Shown here piece after piece: positions 23,225 to 30,658 of a DNA stretch of 64,000 bases. Within the stretch, counting starts at the first letter, position 1. Every line of letters begins with the position of its first letter. The stretch lies in NCBI GenBank assembly GCA_002320595.1, contig DCKB01000059.1, forward strand, positions 18,642-82,641, in the 5' to 3' direction. The stretch is from Christensenella sp. UBA1685 (GTDB lineage Bacteria; Bacillota; Clostridia; Christensenellales; CAG-138). A program made the translations under genes and the position numbers. Below the pieces are notes generated by a model. The model ran no database searches. It worked only from the letters and a program-made list of their open reading frames with translations, and was not told the origin of the DNA.

Positions 23225-24571
23225 ATGAAAAAGATATTCGCGCTGTCGGCGGCGCTGCTGCTTTGCGCAGCGCTTGCGGCCGGATGCGCAGTGGGCAGCA
23301 ACGGAGGCCTCGCGCCTTCCGAAAGCCCGGTTCAAATTCCGAATCCGGTAACGGAGGTGGAAAGCGCGGAAGCGTTTGCGGATCTTGGCGTTTCCATTGA
23401 TGCGCCGCAAAATGCCGGGGATGTTTCCTATTCCATCATCGGCGGTACAGTCGCTCAGGTGGATTTCACGCTGGATGGCCATGCGTATACCTACCGTGCC
23501 GCAAAGGGCGAGGAGGATATTTCCGGCGTATACGAAACGTTTGCGGAGGAAGCGCTCAGCGTCAACTGGGAATTTGAGGCCAAGGGCGTTTCTGCCGACA
23601 TTAAAACGGCGGAAGGAGGCGGCCGCCTCGCTACATGGTATGAAGCGGGCGCAACCTATTCCCTTTGGACGGCGGATGGCGTGAGCGATGACGCAATGTC
23701 CTCGCTTGTGCTGAAACTCGTGGTGCAGCAGGGGCTTGCGGATGCAGAGCGCGAACCGTTCAAGCCCATCGATTTCCTTGCGGACGGAAAATGTGAGGCA
23801 GACCTTGACGGGGACGGCGTTCCCGAAACGGTCACGCTCGTTACCACCACGGATGAATACGATTGGATGCGCAATACCATCACCGTTACTGCGGCGGATG
23901 GAACCGTGCATGAGCTTCACGTTGGCGAAGAGGAGTGGCTTACAGAGATCCAGATTGTAACCGCCCTGCAGGTGATCGATCTCGACCCAAACGACGGGCT
24001 TTCGGAGATTGTGCTTTCCGGCGATTATTGCTCCGCCGATTACGCAACGCTCATCTGCCGTTTTGACGGAACGCAGATCGTGCTTTCGCGCTATGAGGAG
24101 CCGCGCGACGGCGGAAACTACAGCGGGCTGCGCGGCGCGTTCCAGGGTGTGGATGAAGATGGCGTTGTCACCGTGGCGGATCACATCGATGTGCTCGGCA
24201 CATGGTGGGGCGCGCGGCGCTACACGCTTACAGGCGACGGGGCGTTCACGTTCATTCCCGTTCAGGGTGAGCTTTGGCAGCGCACGATTGATAATCTGGA
24301 CGATCCGGAAAACTGGACGGGCGAGTATGGCCCTGCTCTTGAGACAAAGGCGGAGCTTCCCGTAACGTTGGATGGAAGCGGTGAAACCACGCTGCCCGTT
24401 GGCACAAAGCTCATCATTACCGCAAGCGATGAAACCTCCACCGCACGCTTTGCGCTGCAGGATGGCCGCACCGGTTCCATTGCGTTCACACGCAATGCAG
24501 ACGAATGGGTTGCGCGCATCAACGGCGTGGAGGAATCGGAGTATTTTGTAACTGTACCCTATGCGGGCTAA
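23225..24571 (+). CDS. Lipoprotein of unknown function
   Basis: 448 residues from ATG 23225 with GGAGGT upstream. Signal peptide MKKIFALSAALLLCAALAAG with lipobox LAAGC, so the mature protein is a lipid-anchored surface protein starting at Cys21. The body has a DUF4367-like first half (VDFTLDGHAYTYRAAKGEEDISGVYE) and a middle segment CEADLDGDGVPETVTLVTTTDEYDW, a calcium-binding/FG-GAP-like DxDxDG loop, then beta-rich repeats. No enzyme motif is seen. It stands alone between terminators. Surface location is well supported; the function is unknown. Confidence 0.8.
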   Translation: MKKIFALSAALLLCAALAAGCAVGSNGGLAPSESPVQIPNPVTEVESAEAFADLGVSIDAPQNAGDVSYSIIGGTVAQVDFTLDGHAYTYRAAKGEEDISGVYETFAEEALSVNWEFEAKGVSADIKTAEGGGRLATWYEAGATYSLWTADGVSDDAMSSLVLKLVVQQGLADAEREPFKPIDFLADGKCEADLDGDGVPETVTLVTTTDEYDWMRNTITVTAADGTVHELHVGEEEWLTEIQIVTALQVIDLDPNDGLSEIVLSGDYCSADYATLICRFDGTQIVLSRYEEPRDGGNYSGLRGAFQGVDEDGVVTVADHIDVLGTWWGARRYTLTGDGAFTFIPVQGELWQRTIDNLDDPENWTGEYGPALETKAELPVTLDGSGETTLPVGTKLIITASDETSTARFALQDGRTGSIAFTRNADEWVARINGVEESEYFVTVPYAG

Positions 24572-24587
24572 GCGGAATAACGCGCAC

Positions 24588-24841
24588 AAAGGAGCGGCCT
24601 TTTGGCCGCTCCTTTGTCGCTGTCGATCAAGTGGCGCTGCCACTTGATCGAGGGTTTCACATCGCGCTTGCGCCGGTGGCGCGGCCAGCGCTCTGTGCAA
24701 AGAAAGCCTTGCGCGGCAAGGCTTTTCGCTCGCACGGCACCTGTCGCTGCTCGCGATTGCAAGTCAAGGGCTGCAGCCCTTGACAATCCCGGAGAGACTT
24801 TTTCGACAGGCTGAAAGGAGCGGCCAAAAGGCCGCTCCTTT
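24588..24841. repeat. Array of five hairpins bounded by two copies of one stem (hairpin-array family, copy 3)
   Basis: AAAGGAGCGGCC stems at 24588-24615 and 24814-24841 enclose TCGATCAAGTGGC 24623-24635/24639-24651, AAAGCCTTGC 24703-24712/24716-24725 and the 22-bp palindrome 24763-24784 (GTCAAGGGCTG + complement). CTTTTTCGACAGGCTG follows, as near copy 2. The first stem probably also terminates the lipoprotein gene. No gene lies in 24572-24940. Confidence 0.75.
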
Positions 24842-24940
24842 CAAATGCGGGCTTGTGATTTTCCCCGCAATCCACTACAATAAGGCCGTGACACCAATCG
24901 AGCGGCACAATTTCAACCAGATTTCAAGGAGAATACCGCA

Positions 24941-26281
24941 ATGCTTGACCTGATCCTGAAAAACGGCCTGGTTTGTGACCCGGCAAACAGCATCCAAAGC
25001 ATCCTGAATGTGGGCATCCGAAACGGTCGTATCGCATGCCTTACGAGCGAATCGTTTCCCGCTGCTGCGGAAATCGACTGCGCTGGGCACATCGTGTCCC
25101 CCGGCTTTGTGGATGCGCATTCCCATGAGGACGACCTGCGCGCGGGGCATATCGAGGCCGACATTACGCTGCGGGCACTCCGCCAGGGCGTTACCACGCT
25201 TGTGGCCGGCAACTGCGGCGATGCGCCGCGCGATCTGCCCGCCTACTGCGCAGCCTATGACGGAAAGCAACCCGTTAACATGGCCCTGCTTGCCGGGCAT
25301 ACGACAATTCGCAGGCTTTGCGGCGCGCGAAACAAGTATGCTCCCGTGGACGAAGCGACCCTTGCCGCCATGTGCGAAACATTGGAACGGCAGCTAACCG
25401 AAGGGGCGAAGGGCCTTTCCATGGGCATACGCTATGAGCCCGGCATGACGCTTGGCGAAATGTGCGCCATGGCGGCGGTTGTAAAGCGTTTTGGCGGCGT
25501 TCTTGCCGCCCATGTGCGCGGGGATGCGTTTGAAATTTATGACGCGATTGAAGAATTTCTTGAAATTGGCCGTCGCACGGGCGTTCGGCTGCAAATTTCC
25601 CACATCGGCAGCATGGCGGCTTACGGCCAGATGGCGGAGGTGCTTTCCTATGTGGATCGCCGCGCCGCAGCAGAAGGCCTTGACGTAAGGATCGACTGCT
25701 ACCCGTATGATGCGTTCTGCACAAGCATCGGTGCAACGACGTATGACGATGGCTTTTTGGATCGCTACCATGATGTAACGCGCATCGAACTGACCGATGG
25801 CGAATACAAAGGCTTCATCCCGAACATGGAGGTGTTTGAGAAGGCGCGCCGGGAGCACCCGGAATACCTGACCATCGCCCATGTGATGAACGGCGCCGAG
25901 GTAGATATGGCGCTTACGCATCCGCGCACCATGCTTGGCAGCGACGGCGTTCTGCTTAACGGTGCGGGCCACCCGCGTGCGGCGGGCGCGTTTGCCCGCT
26001 TCCTTGCACAATATGTATTTGAACGCAAGCTGCTTTCGCTGAACGAAGGCATTGCAAAGACCACGTGTGAAGCTGCGACGCGCTTCGGCCTTGACCGCGG
26101 CACGCTTGGCATAGGGCGCGCGGCGGATGTAACCGTGTTTGACCCGAAGCGTTTGAAGGACAAAGCCACCTTTGCCGAACCCGCCCTCCCGCCCGAGGGC
26201 GTGCGGCTGGTGCTGCTCGGCGGCGTAATCGCGCTGCAGGATGGGGAAGTGCTCCGCACGGATTTGGGAAAAATCCTTTGA
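24941..26281 (+). CDS. N-acyl-D-amino-acid deacylase family amidohydrolase
   Basis: 446 residues, ATG preceded by AAGGAG. Amidohydrolase fold of the D-aminoacylase group (PF07969): PGFVDAHSHEDD (metal His pair), TTLVAGNCG (metal Cys of D-aminoacylases), GLSMGIRYEPG, GVLAAHVRGDAFEIYDAI, LQISHIGS, LGSDG and a C-terminal beta domain ending GRAADVTVFDP. Enzymes of this group free D-amino acids or process cell-wall-derived acyl amino acids. No signal peptide, so cytoplasmic. Single gene followed by a long hairpin. Exact substrate not visible. Confidence 0.9.
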   Translation: MLDLILKNGLVCDPANSIQSILNVGIRNGRIACLTSESFPAAAEIDCAGHIVSPGFVDAHSHEDDLRAGHIEADITLRALRQGVTTLVAGNCGDAPRDLPAYCAAYDGKQPVNMALLAGHTTIRRLCGARNKYAPVDEATLAAMCETLERQLTEGAKGLSMGIRYEPGMTLGEMCAMAAVVKRFGGVLAAHVRGDAFEIYDAIEEFLEIGRRTGVRLQISHIGSMAAYGQMAEVLSYVDRRAAAEGLDVRIDCYPYDAFCTSIGATTYDDGFLDRYHDVTRIELTDGEYKGFIPNMEVFEKARREHPEYLTIAHVMNGAEVDMALTHPRTMLGSDGVLLNGAGHPRAAGAFARFLAQYVFERKLLSLNEGIAKTTCEAATRFGLDRGTLGIGRAADVTVFDPKRLKDKATFAEPALPPEGVRLVLLGGVIALQDGEVLRTDLGKIL

Positions 26282-26361
26282 TGCTTGAGGCACGGGACCC
26301 TCCCCGCAGCTTTTATGGCCGCACGAAAGGCGCAAGCGGCACAGGAACCCTCTCAAAAAGC

Positions 26362-26404
26362 AACGCTCTGGCGGGGCGGCCATTGGCCGCCCCGCCAGAG
26401 CGTT
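26362..26404. terminator. Perfect 20-bp hairpin after the amidohydrolase gene
   Basis: AACGCTCTGGCGGGGCGGCC pairs over its full 20 bases with 26385-26404, loop ATT. No T-run follows; it may be a terminator, RNA stabiliser or REP-like element. 26415-26443 then has TTTCTCTTATCTTAT twice. Confidence 0.6.
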
Positions 26405-26480
26405 ACGGCACAGTTTCTCTTATCTTATTATTTCTCTTATCTTATGATTGGTTGATGGCGGAGTCGCAGAACAAAAAACG

Positions 26481-26733
26481 ATGGATATGAGGAATAAACA
26501 AAAAGGCGGATATGATGTGCTTATGGACCATATAACAGTCACGGCCGAAATGGCGGAACACATCACGCGCAACCTTTAAAAAGAGGCCGCTTCCCCAAAA
26601 AGGTGCTGCACGGGCACATGCGCTGGGTGCAGGCTTTGCTGCATGTGCTGCTGTGGCGATCCTTTGCATCGCGCTGCTGCCCATACTGCAGGCCCCGGAC
26701 GATCATCCCGGGTCACTCGTGGAATGCCTTTGA
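26481..26733 (+). pseudogene. Small anti-sigma-factor-like membrane protein, frameshifted
   Basis: ATG 26481 gives a 32-residue frame (MDMRNKQKGG..., ...VTAEMAEHITRNL) that stops at TAA 26576-26578. Skipping one T in CTTTAAAAAG (26573-26582) lets it continue as KKRPLPQKGAARAHALGAG followed by a membrane helix FAACAAVAILCIALLPIL and ends at TGA 26731. The joined 84-residue protein resembles the start of Clostridia anti-sigma or sigma-linked proteins ('DHI.VT.EM..RI..N' then a helix), but the extracellular part is missing. Either a truncated frameshifted remnant or, less likely, a +1 recoding site (CUU U-stop, as in prfB). No clear ribosome site. Confidence 0.45.
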
Positions 26734-26749
26734 GATTATTGTTGAACGT

Positions 26750-26777
26750 AAAAAGGCATCCGAACGGATGCCTTTTT
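26750..26777 (-). terminator. Terminator of tRNA-Ala
   Basis: AAAAAGGCATCC-GAAC-GGATGCCTTTTT, two bases below the tRNA 3' end; the T-run on the reverse strand is perfect. Confidence 0.88.
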
Positions 26778-26779
26778 AC

Positions 26780-26855
26780 TGGTGGAGATAAGGGGACTCG
26801 AACCCCTGACTTCTGCATTGCGAACGCAGCGCTCTACCAACTGAGCTATATCCCC
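26780..26855 (-). tRNA. tRNA-Ala (anticodon CGC)
   Basis: 76 bases with encoded CCA. Acceptor GGGGATA pairs with TATCTCC and carries the alanine identity pair G3-U70. D-stem GCTC/GAGC, anticodon stem CTGCG/TGCAG with loop TTCGCAA (anticodon CGC), T-arm GGGGTTCGAGTCCCC. Own promoter at 26886-26914 and a strong terminator. Confidence 0.95.
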
Positions 26856-26885
26856 AAAATTCAGTTTTGCTTCACAGCATGGAAT

Positions 26886-26914
26886 ATGATACATCAATTC
26901 CGGCGAAATTGCAA
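26886..26914 (-). promoter_or_regulatory. Promoter of tRNA-Ala
   Basis: Reverse-strand TTGCAA (26909-26914), 17-bp spacer, TATCAT (26886-26891), about 30 bp before the tRNA 5' end. Confidence 0.7.
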
Positions 26915-26942
26915 GATGAAAATCTTCTTTTTTTGTTCCCTC

Positions 26943-26991
26943 TTGCTTTTTTTCGGAAGAGCGGTATAATTAGTTCGGTACAGAACTAATT
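26943..26991 (+). promoter_or_regulatory. Promoter and palindromic operator of the marR-MATE operon
   Basis: TTGCTT (26943-26948), 16-bp spacer, TATAAT (26965-26970). AATTAGTTC-N6-GAACTAATT (26968-26976/26983-26991) overlaps the -10 and start site, as expected for autorepression by the MarR-type protein. Confidence 0.7.
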
Positions 26992-27013
26992 GAAAGAGGG
27001 GAGCACGCTGCTT

Positions 27014-27433
27014 ATGAATGCACTGGCTGAAACGCTGCTTGCCTGGCAGCGCATGGGGAAGCTTTATACGCGCATGGAGCTTGAAGTCTGCGCCCGCCAT
27101 GGCCTCACCCGGCTGGAAACGGACATCCTTCTGTTTCTTGCAAACAACCCGGCCTACGATACTGCGAAGGACATCGTAGAAGTGCGTATGATCGCAAAAT
27201 CCCACGTTTCCGCCTCAATAGAAACACTGCTCGCAAAGCGGCTTATCTTCGCTGTGCCGGATGCGCAGGACAGGCGGCGGGTTCATCTCAGCACGCTTCC
27301 CGCCGCAGCGCCCATTATTGCAGATGCGCAGGCCATGCAGCGCGCCTTTTTTGAGCGCCTGTTACGCGGCCTGAGTGAAGCGGAATGCGCGGAGCTTCGG
27401 CGGATGCTGGGGATTATTTCTGAAAACATTTAA
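27014..27433 (+). CDS. MarR-family transcriptional regulator
   Basis: 139 residues from ATG 27014, with AGAGGGGAG about 10 bp upstream; the alternative TTG at 26990 lies inside the operator. Winged-helix features: GLTRLETDILLFLANNP, TAKDIVEVRMIAKSHVSASIETLLAKRLI (recognition helix) and the wing VPDAQDRRRVHLSTL with the family D-x-R-R. It precedes a MATE exporter by 24 bp, the same arrangement as MepR-MepA of Staphylococcus, so it probably represses the exporter until a drug binds. The ligand is unknown. Confidence 0.92.
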   Translation: MNALAETLLAWQRMGKLYTRMELEVCARHGLTRLETDILLFLANNPAYDTAKDIVEVRMIAKSHVSASIETLLAKRLIFAVPDAQDRRRVHLSTLPAAAPIIADAQAMQRAFFERLLRGLSEAECAELRRMLGIISENI

Positions 27434-27457
27434 GGAGAACGCAGGAGAACGTACTTT

Positions 27458-28819
27458 ATGCAGAACGACAATACTTTCCTTGGCACCGAACGGATCGGCA
27501 AGCTGCTCTTCCGCCTTGCATTGCCTGCCGTGACGGCGCAGCTTGTAAACATGCTTTATAACCTGGTGGACCGCATTTACATCGGCCATATTCCCGAAAC
27601 GGGTTCCCTTGCCCTTACCGGCATGGGGGTTTGCATGCCGCTGATCATGCTGATTTCCGCATTTGCGGCGCTTGTGAGCATGGGGGCTGCCCCACGCGCT
27701 TCCATCCGCATGGGAGAAGGGGACTATGCCTCTGCGGAACGCATTCTTGGGAACAGCTTTACGCTGCTGCTGCTCGTTGCGGCCGTGCTCACCCCTGTGT
27801 TCACCATCTGGAGGGATGAACTGCTGCTCGCATTCGGCGCAACGGGAAACACCATCCAATTCGCAAGCGAATACATGGGCATTTATGCGCTTGGCACCGT
27901 TTTCGTGCAGCTTGCGCTGGGCCTCAATGCGTTTATTACCGCACAGGGCTATGCAAAGATCAGCATGTTTACCGTGCTCATCGGCGCGGCGTGCAACATC
28001 GTGCTGGATCCCGTATTTATCTTCGGCTTCAACATGGGCGTGCGCGGCGCAGCACTTGCGACCATCCTTTCGCAGGCGGTATCCGCGGCCTGGGTGCTCG
28101 CGTTTCTGTTTGGCAAACGCACTACGCTGCGCATCAAGGCGCAGAACATGCGCCTGCATGCAAAGCTGATCCTCCCCTGCGTGGCGCTCGGCCTCGCGCC
28201 GTTTATCATGCAATCCACGGAAAGTGTGCTGAATATTTGTTTCAACACCTCCCTGCGCAATTATGGCGGCGACCTTGCCGTCGGCGCAATGACCATCCTT
28301 TCGAGCGTCATGCAGTTTGCGATGCTTCCCTTACAAGGCCTGACGCAAGGCGCACAGCCAATCATCAGCTACAATTTCGGCGCGCGGAACCGCAGCCGCG
28401 TGAAGCAGGGCTTCTTGCTGCTGCTGAAATGCTGCGTCACATATTCCTTCACGCTTTGGCTTGCTGTGATGCTGGTACCCCAAGCATTTGCGGGCATGTT
28501 CACGCCGGACCCCGCGCTCATTGCGTATTCCGTTTGGGCGATGCGCATCTATATGGCGGTTACGCTCATCTTCGGCGTGCAGATCGCCTGCCAGCAGACG
28601 TTCATCGCCATCGGCAATGCGAAAACTTCGCTCTTCCTCGCCTGCCTGCGCAAGCTGATCCTGCTCATCCCGCTCATCTACATCCTGCCGCAGTTCTTCA
28701 GGGATCAGGCAATGGCCGTTTACCTTGCGGAGCCTGTGGCGGATCTTATCGCAGTGAGCGTGACAGCGATCCTTTTTGCAAAGCAGTTTAAGCGGGCGCT
28801 TGCAAAACTGGAGGCATAG
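27458..28819 (+). CDS. MATE-family multidrug efflux transporter (MepA-like)
   Basis: 453 residues, twelve predicted membrane helices in two similar halves. Typical MATE phrases: LPAVTAQLVNMLYNLVDRIYIGHIPETGSLALTGMG near the start, LGLNAFITAQGYAKISMF in the first half and MQFAMLPLQGLTQGAQPIISYNFGARNRSRVKQGF in the second. It would expel cationic compounds using the sodium or proton gradient. It is second in a MarR-controlled operon and ends before a strong bidirectional terminator. Confidence 0.94.
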   Translation: MQNDNTFLGTERIGKLLFRLALPAVTAQLVNMLYNLVDRIYIGHIPETGSLALTGMGVCMPLIMLISAFAALVSMGAAPRASIRMGEGDYASAERILGNSFTLLLLVAAVLTPVFTIWRDELLLAFGATGNTIQFASEYMGIYALGTVFVQLALGLNAFITAQGYAKISMFTVLIGAACNIVLDPVFIFGFNMGVRGAALATILSQAVSAAWVLAFLFGKRTTLRIKAQNMRLHAKLILPCVALGLAPFIMQSTESVLNICFNTSLRNYGGDLAVGAMTILSSVMQFAMLPLQGLTQGAQPIISYNFGARNRSRVKQGFLLLLKCCVTYSFTLWLAVMLVPQAFAGMFTPDPALIAYSVWAMRIYMAVTLIFGVQIACQQTFIAIGNAKTSLFLACLRKLILLIPLIYILPQFFRDQAMAVYLAEPVADLIAVSVTAILFAKQFKRALAKLEA

Positions 28820-28843
28820 CCTGCTGAAAAACGCGGGAATTGA

Positions 28844-28882
28844 GGGGATGCGCGGCATTCAGAACCGCGCATCCCCTTTTTT
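28844..28882 (+). terminator. Terminator of the MATE gene, shared with the convergent ABC gene
   Basis: GGGGATGCGCGG (28844-28855) pairs with CCGCGCATCCCC (28865-28876), followed by TTTTTTG; it lies between two convergent genes. Confidence 0.9.
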
Positions 28883-28886
28883 GCAT

Positions 28887-30473
28887 TTATCCTGCAAGCT
28901 CCATCACAGCATCGAACCGCGCAAGGTTCTTTTCGCTGAACTGATGGGACACCACAAGCAGCGTTCGATCCGGAATGGAAAGGAGCAGCGCTTCGATTCG
29001 CCCCGCCGTTTCATCATCCAAATTGGCAAGCGGTTCGTCCAAAATCAGCATCTCCGTGTTGCGCAAGAGGGCGCGCGCAAGGCAGATGCGCTTCTTCTCG
29101 CCGCCGGAAAAATTTGCGCCGTGATCTTCCACCATGGCATCCAATGCTGCGCGGTTGGCCAGGCTTGCAAGGCCGACCTTCCGCAGCATGTCAACCAACG
29201 CGCTGTCCTCCATCTCGCGATACAGCGTGAGGTTGTTGCGCAGCGTGTCACGAAACAGCGTGGCCTCCTGCCGAACAACGGTGATCCAGCCATATGTGTT
29301 CCCACATTGCCCGATGGGAACGCCGTCCACAGTGATGCTGCCGGAGCCTGCGTCATAGTAACGCAGCAGCAGGTTCGCAGCGGCCGTTTTTCCACAGCCG
29401 CTCGGGCCTTTGAGCAGATACCGCTTTCCTTTTTCGATCACAAGGTTAAAATCCGACAGCACAAGCTTTCCGGGCTGATATGCAAATCCAACATGATTAA
29501 ACCGGATTTCGCGCTGCATGGGCATGCTGCTTCGCTCCTCTGTGCCCTGCGCATGGACAAACGTGCAGAGCCCGGCGCAGGTTGGCCGCACGGCAACAAG
29601 CTGGCGAATGATCCCGGAAAGCGAGATCAACGGATAGGAAAGCTGGTCGACCAGGCCAATCGCCACGAAAAAATCCCCTGTCGAAAAATCGCCCGCAAGC
29701 ACAAGGGCCGTGGAGCAAGCCAGAATGATGAAAAACGACAGGTATGAAATCAGCGTTGTGATAAGCTGCGCCATGGCGCCAAGCTGGGCTTCCCGCAGCA
29801 GCTTTTCCGCTGCGGCGTCGTTTGCTGCCCGGAAACGACGCATAATCTGCTGCTCGATCGAAAAGTTTTTGATCACTTCAAAGCCCGAAAGCCAGTCGTT
29901 TACACGAGCGAGCGCCTCCCCTGCGGACTGCAGAGCTTCTGCCTGCGCCTGTTGCAGCCGCTTTTCGATCAGCTTGGGAAGATATAGCGGCGTTGTCAGC
30001 AGAAGAAGCGTCACGAGAGCGATACGCTAATCCAGGAGGAAAAGTGCGGCGCTCACCAGGAGCACCTTGAACAGAACCTCCCACAACATCGGCAGCAGGT
30101 CGAAATAACGGGTTTTGACCGCATCTGTTTCATTGGTGTATTTGGCAAGATATTCTCCATGCGGCAGTGACCGGTATGCAATATAGCTCCGCCGCAGGGT
30201 CGCCTGCCAGATATCCTCTTTCAGATCTTTGGCGCACCCCACAGAAAACCGGGCGGAAAGCCGCCGGTATCCGAAATAGAAGCCGACCTCAAGAAGGATG
30301 AAACAGATGAGCAGCAACGTATACCAGACGGTTGCTGGAACATGCCCGGCGGCAGCATGATCCAGCACATCCCCTTTAAAAAACTGAAGCGTAACGGCAA
30401 AGACGGTGCTGGCGAGTATACAAAACAAAGCCCCGATGAACGCGGAGCGATTGCGTTTCCAATAGGGTTTCAT
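28887..30473 (-). pseudogene. ABC exporter (permease-ATPase) interrupted by an in-frame amber codon
   Basis: The reading frame from ATG 30473 (AGGAGGAA upstream) to 28887 would give 528 residues but has one TAG at 30027-30029, between ...SAALFLLD and RIALVTLLLL. The same frame continues, so it is a nonsense codon, not a frameshift; many ABC exporters have DWR here, so TGG to TAG is the likely change. The rest is intact: Walker A GPSGCGKTA, signature FSGGEKKR, Walker B MLILDEPLANLD, H-loop VSHQFS. The 375-residue distal part has an ATG at 30014 but half the membrane domain would be missing. Probably an inactive gene, unless amber is suppressed or the base is a sequence error. Confidence 0.85.
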
Positions 30474-30501
30474 GAAATTCCTCCTGTTCGCGTCAAACAA
30501 A

Positions 30502-30537
30502 GCGATAGAAGGAGGAAAAGATATTTCCTTCTATCGC
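30502..30537. promoter_or_regulatory. Leader hairpin before the interrupted ABC exporter
   Basis: GCGATAGAAGGA (30502-30513) pairs with TCCTTCTATCGC (30526-30537). It lies between the promoter at 30601-30629 and the start at 30473, so it is transcribed in the leader and could attenuate or stabilise. Confidence 0.45.
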
Positions 30538-30600
30538 GTTAGAAGGAATTCCGGCGCCGCACCATACAGTCAGCCCTCCCGGTAAGATTTGAGTTGATTC

Positions 30601-30639
30601 AGTATAACATGCCAGCGGGCGCACCGCAAGGAGCGCCCG
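30601..30639 (-). promoter_or_regulatory. Promoter of the ABC exporter overlapping the pepP terminator hairpin
   Basis: Reverse-strand TTGCGG (30624-30629), 17-bp spacer, TATACT (30601-30606). The stem CGGGCGC 30616-30622/30633-30639 (plus CC/GG, loop GCAA) covers the -35 and spacer and follows the Xaa-Pro aminopeptidase stop. Confidence 0.65.
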
Positions 30640-30658
30640 TTGGTTCAATGCCGTTATT

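Noticed and set aside
28887..30500. Frameshift as the cause of the split ABC exporter
   Set aside because: The two parts are in the same frame (start positions differ by a multiple of three), so it is a nonsense codon.
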